NCBI GenBank assembly: GCA_022539475.1
Contig: VCMS01000157.1
Coordinates: 125,819-185,475 of the forward strand
Direction: 5' to 3'
Origin: Gracilaria domingensis
Lineage: Eukaryota; Rhodophyta; Florideophyceae; Gracilariales; Gracilariaceae
Length of the DNA stretch: 59,657 nt
A program made the position numbers and the translations under genes. Numbering within the stretch: position 1 is the stretch's first letter; each line of letters starts with the position of its first letter. A model generated the notes under the pieces. That model made no database searches, was not told the origin of the DNA, and saw only the letters and a program-made list of their open reading frames with translations. Shown one piece after another: positions 52,961-59,657 of the stretch.

Positions 52961-55141
52961 TCATCCACTTCGAGGCGCTCGCAGCCTCATTATTGGCAAA
53001 TCGTCATCACTACTACTCTCGAGCACTTCGGTTCTACCGGCGTCCGCTTCCACACTAATCTCCACGACCACTTGGTCTTCGTCCATGTCAACCGCCCCAC
53101 CCTCCTTATCGGACAACAGTTCATCCTCCGCCTCCTCCTCCTCGTCACCACTGACAAACGTGGGTCGGAAATCCCGCACCCGATGAACAGCGTCAGGTAG
53201 TGCGTAGCCCTCTGGTACCATGTACATGTGGTATCTAACCAGCAAATCCATAGACTCGGGCCTATCCACCTTGTCCTTCCCACTTGCTCCAGCATGTGTC
53301 ACATCACCACGGCCCACGAATACAGAGTACGGTGGGATGATTATCTTCTTCGCTGGATACACCTCTGACATCACTCGCAACTGTTGGTTGTTCATCCCCA
53401 CCAGTTGATGGCTTCCAGCGCTCACCCAGAGAGGAAAGCCCTCTTTCCCAGAGGCCATTACAAAGTATCCGGGGTTGCCAGTATTCATTGTTTCCTTCGT
53501 AACCAGACCACTGAAGTCGGTGTGCAGCGTCTGGCGCTTACACTTTCTCGTCGTCCCCAGAAATCGACCACCAGTTTTCGGAGTGTACATCTTCACAGCT
53601 TCCCTTTCATTGTCCCATAGTCCCAAAGCCGCAGCAAGTGTACCCATTCGAACATCAAGTAAAGCACGCGACCTTACAACCCACCTGAGCTCCTCATTAT
53701 CCTCCGGCTTCTCCACCGTACCCCAACGTGTCGACATCACTCTCCCCTCAAATGGTCCATCGCTACCGTCCTTCCATCCTTCATCATCGTTGATTATTTG
53801 AACAAACGACTTCTGTTCCTCTCCTTTCCGTATATCCGGCATCGCTCCATACTCATTCTCGAAGAAGTCCACCAACTTCCCCGACACATCTCCGAACTCC
53901 CGAACTTCTTCCAACTCCTCCCATTTAGGGACACCATTATCCGTCGCAAAGCCATCAAGCACGCAATATCCATTCTGCCTTAGCTCAGCTTGCATTCGGG
54001 CGAAGAACATTTGCCCAAATTCGTCATGCTCCTTCGCAGCAACCCACAGCACCTCTTCATCATCCATACCTGTCGGTCGAGTACGAGGATACTGCATACC
54101 AAATGTCTCCGCCCGTAGGCGATGTTCAGCCCTTGCAGCGTGCCAAAAGACAAGATGGTGTACATCTCTGAGATTCGAGACACTTAGCAGCTCCGACCTA
54201 TGTCCCTTCGGCAAGTGAATGACTCTGAGCCAGGGGTCCTTGTGCTCAATTACGTTCTTCCCTTGCCATTCCTGCGGTCTCAGCCTGGCATACCCGCACC
54301 ATGATGGGTTCAGTGGGCCATCATATGGGTCACCTCGGACAAGTCCGTTCTCCTCAGATTCCGGAAGAGCTGTAGGTAACTCGTCATCAAATGACCCCCC
54401 ACCTGTCTCTTGCTGATCGTCTGGAGCAGCATCTTTCTCGACGGTGACAACCCGTGGAACTGTCACAGAAAGAAGCTCATCGTCATCCACAAATGCAGAA
54501 CTGCCTGCATTCTCTGCATTCGCTCCCTCTCCCAATGCCACAAACTGAACCTTCATCGACCTTCCTCTCAGCACATGTTCATTTAGTTGAGACATCAGGT
54601 CATCCGGTGTCATGCTGTTCAGAGTAGATCTCATCTGTTGTGTGAAAGTCTTTCTCCGTTTCTTCCTCGGCGGAGCCCGCTGTTCTTCTTCAGAGCTATC
54701 CAGAACTTCTATGGCACCTCGATTTCGGCCGTGCTCAATTTCCCTATAACTCACCTGCGCCCGTTCTCGTGCACTTCTTCGCGGCTCCCCTTCTTCACTG
54801 GCAGATGTTGCAGTAGCAGCAGCGGGAGTCCTCCTCTTCGTCACGGACTGCTTCACTGGTGCGGGGGGCGGAATTACCTTGAGCATCGTCCGCAATCGAT
54901 TCTGAACGGAAGTCGTGGCAGTTCTAATTGAGTTCGTCCTGCTCCGAACACGCGGCAATGTGTTGAAGTTCACAACTTGTCCCAAAAGGAACTGATACAC
55001 AGCTGCGTTGTTGTCTGGGTCCTCAACGTTATCTTCATTCGATGGAGCAGAAAGACTGACTTCGCGTTTCAGGAACACTTCCATGGACTCTTCCTCGTTC
55101 AGTTCATTCCTCACTGCTCTAGCCGCGCGGAACAGAGACAC
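52961..55141 (-). CDS. 2OG/Fe(II)-dependent oxygenase-like protein
   Basis: A 726-codon open frame. It starts at GTG (55141); the first in-frame Met is residue 20 (55084), so the 5' end may lie upstream behind an intron. The N-terminal 250 residues are charged and low-complexity, with a nuclear signal PPRKKRRKTF (near 157). The C-terminal half is the catalytic part: LHTDF (H540, D542) gives the H-x-D; GYFVMASGKEGFPLW and VSAGSHQL are core strands; VFVGRGDVTHAGAS gives distal H616; and LVRYHMYMV gives R636 for 2-oxoglutarate. That H-x-D...H...R order is the double-stranded beta-helix dioxygenase signature. The tail is acidic. A nuclear signal and transposon context suggest a nucleic-acid or protein substrate in chromatin; TET/JBP-type activity is only a hypothesis. 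A decayed paralogue is at 1-528. Confidence 0.7.
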   Translation of the reverse strand: MSLFRAARAVRNELNEEESMEVFLKREVSLSAPSNEDNVEDPDNNAAVYQFLLGQVVNFNTLPRVRSRTNSIRTATTSVQNRLRTMLKVIPPPAPVKQSVTKRRTPAAATATSASEEGEPRRSARERAQVSYREIEHGRNRGAIEVLDSSEEEQRAPPRKKRRKTFTQQMRSTLNSMTPDDLMSQLNEHVLRGRSMKVQFVALGEGANAENAGSSAFVDDDELLSVTVPRVVTVEKDAAPDDQQETGGGSFDDELPTALPESEENGLVRGDPYDGPLNPSWCGYARLRPQEWQGKNVIEHKDPWLRVIHLPKGHRSELLSVSNLRDVHHLVFWHAARAEHRLRAETFGMQYPRTRPTGMDDEEVLWVAAKEHDEFGQMFFARMQAELRQNGYCVLDGFATDNGVPKWEELEEVREFGDVSGKLVDFFENEYGAMPDIRKGEEQKSFVQIINDDEGWKDGSDGPFEGRVMSTRWGTVEKPEDNEELRWVVRSRALLDVRMGTLAAALGLWDNEREAVKMYTPKTGGRFLGTTRKCKRQTLHTDFSGLVTKETMNTGNPGYFVMASGKEGFPLWVSAGSHQLVGMNNQQLRVMSEVYPAKKIIIPPYSVFVGRGDVTHAGASGKDKVDRPESMDLLVRYHMYMVPEGYALPDAVHRVRDFRPTFVSGDEEEEAEDELLSDKEGGAVDMDEDQVVVEISVEADAGRTEVLESSSDDDLPIMRLRAPRSG

Positions 55142-55472
55142 TGCTCTATCATAAAAGAAACCTCGAACTCCTCAAAGCTTTTCCATTGCTTTGTCTTCGT
55201 CGACTTGCCCTTCAATAGAAACATCTGAAGACAATCAAGAATGAACGAAAACTCCTCGGCATCCAAAACATATAGCGGAGTATGGGACAGATGGTGAACC
55301 TATGTCACTCACATCTCACATATATCCTCGAAATGGGCCAGCATTCCCTCACGAGACATGAGTTGCAGGGCGACATTGGCATATCTCAGATACTGACGCT
55401 CTTGCACAGTCCGAATCAGTTGGCTCTCCTTCAACACTTCTGTCACTTCTGCAGGATCCACGTCTGCCGGCG
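55142..55472. other. Intergenic between oxygenase-like and ParB-like genes
   Basis: About 330 bases between two genes on the same (minus) strand; it should contain the promoter or an upstream exon of the oxygenase-like gene. No recognisable TATA element. Confidence 0.4.
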
Positions 55473-56872
55473 TCACCCCCTCAACATCTTCATTAGAATG
55501 GCGACCACACTAACTATAGAGTGTATCTTGTCTGCAAACATCATCCTTCGCATGGTACTCGTCGACTCATTGAGGTACGAAGCAACACATAACAATTCCT
55601 TCATCCCAATGGGCCTCCCATCTCTTCGTATCAGCAGATTGCAACGCCAAAACTTGGCTAATCGCTTCCACTTCGGTGCACCAGTCGCTGCCAAATATTG
55701 TATAGCTTTCAGACGATGCAAACCATCTACAATGAAGCACTTCTTCGTTAGGCGTCCCTTGTCAGTATCCCTCTCTCCCGTAGTAGCATCTTGTAAGGCC
55801 ACCACTGGAGAACCCATCGACTGCAATATCCCCCGCTCCTCCATACTCTTCACAAGGGCTTCAACGTGGCGTTTACTTACTCCACGGAGTAAATTGGGCG
55901 GAGTGTCCACCAGAGTGATGTCAACAGTAACAACAACCATCCGGTACTGATTGAGGTTCACCTTTGGTACCTTCTGACGAATTCGTCTGTACGTCTTGCT
56001 CCGAGTAGGTGTCCCTTGTGTTCCAGACCGCTCGCCAGAAACACTTGAACGTGCCATTCTTGCGGACAGAAGCACAACGTCATCGTCCTGCTGCTCCGCA
56101 GTTTCTGGTGCAGTTTGGGGTACAGATGGACCAGCTCCTTGCGCGGATTGCGCATCCGCGTCTGGAAGGGGACCTTTCATGATCTCATCTTCCTCCTCTT
56201 GCACAGCCGTCCCCTGCTGAACCGTCTGTTTCGACGCAGAAGATCCCCTTGTGTCGACGGTCTGATTCATCGCAGGAGAAGCCCTTTTCGACGCAGTGGG
56301 CTTCGTAGCGGAGGTAGACTTTGTTTGACCTGTCCGCTTCGTAGCTGGGGATGCTCTCGTCTCCATAGACCGCTTCGTAACAGACGACGGACCTGCCCGC
56401 GGAGGTGCTACTGATGCGCTACCTCTCGGTGTTGATGAACTTCGAATTGGCTCCGTGCGGCTTGTCGGCGTCATCACCTCACTCATAGCGCTCACCGTTC
56501 CTCGCTTCGACGCCGGAATGCTGGCTGCCACCGGTTCCATCATTTTCTCATCCCAAGGAGCGGCCGTCCGGAGATCCTGGATATATTGTGGAAGATCCAG
56601 GCCCTCCGCCCGGTAAGGGTAGAACGTCTGACCGCTTCGACTGATGAGAATATTATGAACCACCACAAGACCTGGTCCAATTGCTTCCCGTGCAACTCGC
56701 GGCGTAGAACACTTCCAATTCCATGCAACAACGCTTCCCCGACTATCACCTTTCCTTCATCCTCAATATCCATCTGCAGAGAAACCCGCATTCCACCTTG
56801 CAATAATCGAGTGCTCCGCCGAGTGCGAGGAGTCACGCTTTGCGTACGCTTTCGAACACGAGTTGGCTTCAT
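55473..56872 (-). CDS. ParB/sulfiredoxin-fold protein with Ser/Thr/Lys-rich N-terminus; one frame change
   Basis: The gene starts at 56872 (MKPTRVRKRTQSVTPRTRR) and ends at 55473. The first 45 residues lie in one frame and the rest in another; coding character switches near 56690-56740 (from VIVGEALLHGIG to REAIGPGLVVVHNIL), so there is a frameshift or a small intron. The middle (about residues 100-235) is repetitive and basic (KRTGQTKST, KRASPAMN), then acidic. The C-terminal 160 residues match the ParB/sulfiredoxin fold: VDITLVDTPPNLLRGVS, HVEALVKSMEERGIL, and FIVDGLHRLKAIQYL, the G-x-H-R-x-x-A signature. In ParB relatives this fold binds CTP/ATP or cleaves nucleic acid. It is the only such protein in the window and was deleted from unit 1. 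Confidence 0.7.
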
Positions 56873-56930
56873 GTTGAACAGCTATTGCAGTGAAAGGTGT
56901 ATATCAACAATACGCTCGCTCTGGACGATA

Positions 56931-57024
56931 CAACAACGGAGGCGAGCCTTTAAATGGCGACTTACGCTGGGCACCCCCGCTTTCGGCAGCTCCTCCCAGC
57001 GCACTGCCAGTCTCGTCCGTGTCC
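56931..57024 (-). promoter_or_regulatory. Promoter block of ParB-like gene
   Basis: Contains TTTAAA (56949-56954) about 77 bases from the ATG at 56872. The same block sits upstream of the gene at 58287 and, in unit 1, at about 38030-38125, so it is conserved in three places. Confidence 0.5.
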
Positions 57025-57289
57025 TGTCCGTGGCCGCTCGCACACTGATTGTACGCTTTAGAGTCGTGGAGTTCGCGCAATGATGACTCACGCGAGCAAT
57101 GGTCGCGTTCTCTAATCATGCTCTTCAAATGCTTTGCATAGTAGTCAAGAGTACACTCATTCACTTCCATGTACAGCCTACTCCCGCAATACACGTGGAC
57201 AGCGGCGCCAACGTACCGGCGGCCGGGTGTAGCGAAATCACTGCGCGGCGGCGTGTTTTGGGAGGTCCCGGGAAGGCACCGGAATGTGG

Positions 57290-57480
57290 CCAGAACGTGC
57301 CCGCGGGCGGGGGGGGTCGGTCGTGTTAGGGTAGGTACCCTAACACGACCGGACCCCCCCGCCCGCGGGCATAAAATCGCACATTTTTCAAAAAATCGCC
57401 CAAAACGTGCCCGCGGGCGGGGGGGGGTCGGTCGTGTTAGGTACTACCCTAACACGACCGACCCCCCCCGCCCGCGGGCA
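57290..57480. repeat. Two GC-rich palindromes of the unit 1 array type
   Basis: Same arms (CGGTCGTGTTAGGGTA and complement) with CCCGCGGGC outer arms. The second unit has a slightly shortened centre (GTACTA in place of GTAGCTAC). Confidence 0.8.
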
Positions 57481-57497
57481 CGTTCTGGCCACATTCT

Positions 57498-57745
57498 GGC
57501 ACCCTCCGGAGACCTCCCAAAACACTCCTCCCGGCACTTCCTGTACCCACTGCGTCACCTTAGTGCACCATCCCGTCATCTTCACCCTCCAGACACTCCC
57601 TAATTTCCGGGATGGTGCACTGAGGTGACCATCCCGTCTTCTCCACCCTCCAGACACTCCCTAATTTCCGGGATGGTCACTGAGGTGACGCAGTGGGTAC
57701 AGAAGTGCGGGAGGTGTTTGGGAGGTCTCCGGAGGGTGCAAAAAA
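57498..57745. repeat. Foldback block at the palindrome centre
   Basis: The left arm CCGGAGACCTCCC...GTACCCACTGCGTCACC meets its inverted copy GGTGACGCAGTGGGTAC...GGGAGGTCTCCGG. The interior contains two near-identical direct copies of a 50-base piece (CCATCCCGTCTTC...CTAATTTCCGGGATGG), each with its own short inverted ends. It looks like a nested MITE-type or recombination-derived structure. Confidence 0.75.
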
Positions 57746-57764
57746 TCGTCCAAAACGTGCCCGC

Positions 57765-57945
57765 GGGCGGGGGGGTCGGTCGTGTTAGGGTAGTACCCTA
57801 ACACGACTGGACCCCCCCGCCCGCGGGCACATTTTGGACGATTTTTTGAAAAATGTGCGATTTATGCCCGCGGGCGGGGGGGTCCGGTCGTGTTAGGGTA
57901 CCTACCCTAACACGACCGGACCCCCCCGCCCGCGGGCACGTTCTG
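57765..57945. repeat. Two GC-rich palindromes, opposite orientation
   Basis: Same palindrome type as in unit 1, but the AT spacer now reads CGATTTTTTGAAAAATG, the complement of the left-hand spacer. This is the inverted half of the array. Confidence 0.8.
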
Positions 57946-57959
57946 GTCACATTCCGGCG

Positions 57960-58134
57960 CCTTCCGGAGACCTCCCAAAACACTCCTCCCGGCACTTCCG
58001 GCAGTGATTTCGCTGCACACGCCGTACACATATATCAAACTAGAGAAAACTAGCGCTTCACACCCACTTGATCCGCGACTTTTAGCACAATACGGGACCG
58101 TTGCAATAGCTCCGAATCGCGACGTGGCCGACAC
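57960..58134 (-). pseudogene. C-terminal remnant of the transposase-like ORF
   Basis: Matches the last 50 or so codons of the unit 1 transposase-like ORF (SATSRFGAIA, CEALVFSSLI, GVCSEITA). It breaks off at about 58134, where a 21-base tandem pair (GACACGCGACGCTATCGCTCC) and the promoter copy begin. Confidence 0.7.
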
Positions 58135-58170
58135 GCGACGCTATCGCTCCGACACGCGACGCTATCGCTC
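58129..58170. repeat. 21-base tandem duplication
   Basis: GACACGCGACGCTATCGCTCC occurs twice, back to back, at the seam between the transposase remnant and the promoter copy. It may mark the repair joint. Confidence 0.8.
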
Positions 58171-58180
58171 CGAGCGGACA

Positions 58181-58273
58181 CGGACACGGACGAGACTGGC
58201 AGTGCGCTGGGAGGAGCTGCCGAAAGCGGGGGTGCCCAGCGTAAGTCGCCATTTAAAGGCTCGCCTCCGTTGT
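58181..58273 (+). promoter_or_regulatory. Promoter block of the gene at 58287
   Basis: Inverted copy of 56931-57024. TTTAAA at 58252-58257 is 30 bases from the ATG at 58287. Sharing this block would drive the two divergent genes together. Confidence 0.55.
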
Positions 58274-58286
58274 TTGCGCTGAAGCG

Positions 58287-59537
58287 ATGGATTCCACCGA
58301 TGTTGGAGAGGAGATACATCCTATCGACATGAGTGCTCCGCCTCCGGCGTTCCATGCATATGTCAGACTTTTCTTGGTTCTTCGCGATGCTTTGGCAAAC
58401 AGCGATGGAGGCCCTGATCGGCCACGGGACGTGGGGTTTAGAGGGTTAATAGAGTTCTGCGCCGAGAACTATAAGGATATTCCGGAGGCAAGGAAGATGT
58501 TTGAGGAGGCCACTAACTCCAAGAACCTGCAGAACTTGACACTGCAACAGCTGCGAAAGAGTGTTGTGAATAACAAACCTGTGGAACAGCGATATCTTGT
58601 AACGAAGCTTCTTGACAAGAAGGACGGGGATGAGGACCAGAGACTGCGCGATTTTTTCCTTCTCTCTATGGATATGGGTATATACCTACCGGTGCGATGC
58701 CTGGTTGGTTATTTCATGACCAGGAGAAAGCAGGTTCTGAAGACGACAGTGTTCATCCCACCAACAGCTGTGAACCCATTTGAGGTCGTTATATACTTAT
58801 CATACCTCGGCCACATAATGGGAGAGAACGACAACATCCGAATGATGAAGAAGAAACAACCGAAAAAGAAACGAAAAGTGAACCATGCACCATCTGTGTA
58901 CATACCCACTTTTACGTCGTTCTCCAAAGACAACTGTGATCGACTGGGATTCGCTATCAGTGAGGTCGTATGGGCATGGAGTTGTTTTGCGGCTCATCTT
59001 GGATACACGAACGTTCAGCACATGGTGAAACCATACATTTACATGAATATGCAGACGTTGAAGTATACAGCGCTAGAGACACGGGAGTCTGGTTATGCCC
59101 CGCCGAGCCAGAGTACTCGATTCAACACAAAGGATGTGCCACAGAGCAGTACTAGTGGATCGGTGGAGACCTTGAGTGATGAATGCGATACAAACCTGCG
59201 AATACTGGCTAAGGAGTTTTTGACAGACCTCGAAACCATATGCACCCACGATAGCCTCTATAGCTTACGGGTTGATCAGATGAGGAACTGGATAGAGTTT
59301 TCGGAGATACGGATGGATACCGTATCTAGCTCTGACTCCGGTGAGTTGCCTGCTCGATTTCAGAAGTTTTCGGAGTTGCTATGGAAACCGATACAGGATA
59401 TGCGTCATGCGGCAGGGTTCCATGTCGGCATTCACGCGAAACCTGATATTGAACTGACGAAAACCCCTAAAACTTCCGGTAATGCCGAACCTTCTTCGAC
59501 CAAGTCTGCCCCACCCCACCTCGTCGAGAGTATATGA
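58287..59537 (+). CDS. Unknown nuclear protein with SV40-type NLS
   Basis: A 416-residue protein from MDSTDVGEEIHPIDM. The first 230 residues appear to form a folded domain with alternating helices (FHAYVRLFLVLRDALANS, LIEFCAENYKDIPEARKMF, YLVTKLLDKKDG, RDFFLLSMDMGIYLPV, FEVVIYLSYLGHIMG). The segment MMKKKQPKKKRKVNH contains the classical PKKKRKV nuclear signal near residue 195. Trp/Cys-rich helix VVWAWSCFAAHLGY follows, and the last 130 residues are polar. No family recognised. Its promoter is a copy of that of the ParB-like gene, so it is likely co-expressed. The stop TGA overlaps the ATG of another frame that runs off the window. Confidence 0.6.
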   Translation: MDSTDVGEEIHPIDMSAPPPAFHAYVRLFLVLRDALANSDGGPDRPRDVGFRGLIEFCAENYKDIPEARKMFEEATNSKNLQNLTLQQLRKSVVNNKPVEQRYLVTKLLDKKDGDEDQRLRDFFLLSMDMGIYLPVRCLVGYFMTRRKQVLKTTVFIPPTAVNPFEVVIYLSYLGHIMGENDNIRMMKKKQPKKKRKVNHAPSVYIPTFTSFSKDNCDRLGFAISEVVWAWSCFAAHLGYTNVQHMVKPYIYMNMQTLKYTALETRESGYAPPSQSTRFNTKDVPQSSTSGSVETLSDECDTNLRILAKEFLTDLETICTHDSLYSLRVDQMRNWIEFSEIRMDTVSSSDSGELPARFQKFSELLWKPIQDMRHAAGFHVGIHAKPDIELTKTPKTSGNAEPSSTKSAPPHLVESI

Positions 59538-59657
59538 ACCTCGTGAGCTCCGATAGCGACGAGTTCGAGAAGCCGGTGAATCTTGCGGAGCATGAATCTC
59601 GGGTTGCCGGTTACAACATCCAAAAGACTGGTATTGAGCCGCCCCATGAAGGGATAT
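59534..59657 (+). CDS. Partial ORF overlapping the previous stop by ATGA
   Basis: MNLVSSDSDEFEKPVNLAE begins at 59534 and stays open to the window end (41 codons). It overlaps the TGA of the upstream gene within ATGA. Charged and plausible as coding. It is either the continuation of the upstream gene after a frame change, or a separate frame. Confidence 0.4.
   Translation, partial: MNLVSSDSDEFEKPVNLAEHESRVAGYNIQKTGIEPPHEGI

Larger units (their letters stand above)
56931..58273. repeat. 1.3 kb palindromic intergenic region with the same promoter in both arms
   Basis: 56931-57024 and the reverse complement of 58181-58273 agree almost base for base (a TTTAAA core and GGCGACTTACGCTGGGC downstream). 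57225-57300 and 57930-58020 also pair (AGCGAAATCACTG arms). Array units on the left are inverted on the right. The axis is near 57,610. Between the outer arms some left sequence (57045-57220) and right sequence (58040-58165) do not pair. Divergent genes start at 56872 (minus) and 58287 (plus). Confidence 0.8.
46584..59657. mobile_element. Unit 2: long cargo element, right end not in window
   Basis: It begins with the same GTCTGTGTTCTGCAAAG end as unit 1 and is inserted in an RT gene, as unit 1 is. Over 13 kb it carries a coiled-coil gene, an epimerase fragment, a reductase-like gene, two HAD-family genes tail to tail, a 2OG/Fe(II)-oxygenase-like gene, a ParB-like gene, a palindromic intergenic block and an unknown nuclear protein. 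Nearly all frames from 47 to 55 kb are open. The right terminal repeat has not been reached, so it is unknown whether everything up to 59657 belongs to one element. Confidence 0.65.

Noticed and set aside
59534..59657. Bacterial-operon interpretation of the ATGA overlap
   Set aside because: All other evidence (chromodomain, NLS, CACTA and Gypsy elements) is eukaryotic.

Overview
The window looks like intron-poor eukaryotic nuclear DNA made almost entirely of transposable elements and broken genes. I infer a non-plant alga, most likely a red alga. The reasons are a Ty3/Gypsy chromovirus, a tnp2-class (CACTA-type) transposase, eukaryotic nuclear localisation motifs, TATA-like boxes and compact genes without obvious introns. 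No rRNA, tRNA, snRNA or CRISPR array was recognised. The species assignment is an inference from content only.

Region 1 (1-11 kb): the window opens inside a decayed gene for a 2-oxoglutarate/Fe(II)-oxygenase-like protein (1-528). About 3.7 kb with no supportable gene follows. Then comes a nearly intact tnp2 transposase (4282-7539, minus) with a divergently transcribed basic nuclear protein (7876-9108) and a cysteine-rich zinc-binding protein (9946-10833). These could be parts of one old DNA transposon.

Region 2 (11-25.5 kb) is a graveyard. It holds an unknown coiled-coil ORF, a glycosyltransferase pseudogene (GT2-like part followed by a GT4 part), a frameshifted membrane protein, a basic/acidic ORF with a stop, a degraded relative of a retrotransposon accessory ORF (21.2-22.6 kb), and a Myb/SANT-like pseudogene whose 3' end is cut by an LTR.

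Region 3 (25.5-45.9 kb) is one minus-strand Ty3/Gypsy chromovirus. It has an LTR at 25541, an antisense accessory ORF (26592-28449), a chromodomain, integrase and RNase H (28.8-32.2 kb), then RT, protease and gag (41.2-45.3 kb), and a truncated LTR at 45563. Its pol gene is split at the RT/RNase H connection by a 9.0 kb insertion (unit 1, 32209-41246). A second Gypsy RT fragment (45926-46583) is split in the same way by a longer relative of that insertion (unit 2, 46584 to beyond the window end).

The two inserted units are the most interesting feature. They share about 4.7 kb of near-identical DNA: a coiled-coil ORF, the C-terminal half of ribulose-phosphate 3-epimerase, a Rossmann-fold reductase-like gene and a HAD-family phosphatase-like gene. 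Unit 2 continues with a second HAD paralogue that has lost its nucleophilic aspartate, a 726-codon 2OG/Fe(II)-oxygenase-like gene, a ParB/sulfiredoxin-fold gene, a 1.3 kb palindromic intergenic region whose two arms carry the same promoter, and an unknown nuclear protein. Unit 1 is an internally deleted version in which pieces of these genes are fused. It also keeps a transposase-like ORF and ends in an imperfect inverted terminal repeat with unit 1's left end. I read the units as a large cargo-carrying DNA transposon family and its deletion derivative. The oxygenase plus ParB-like plus phosphatase cargo resembles nucleic-acid-modification gene sets, but that function is inference.
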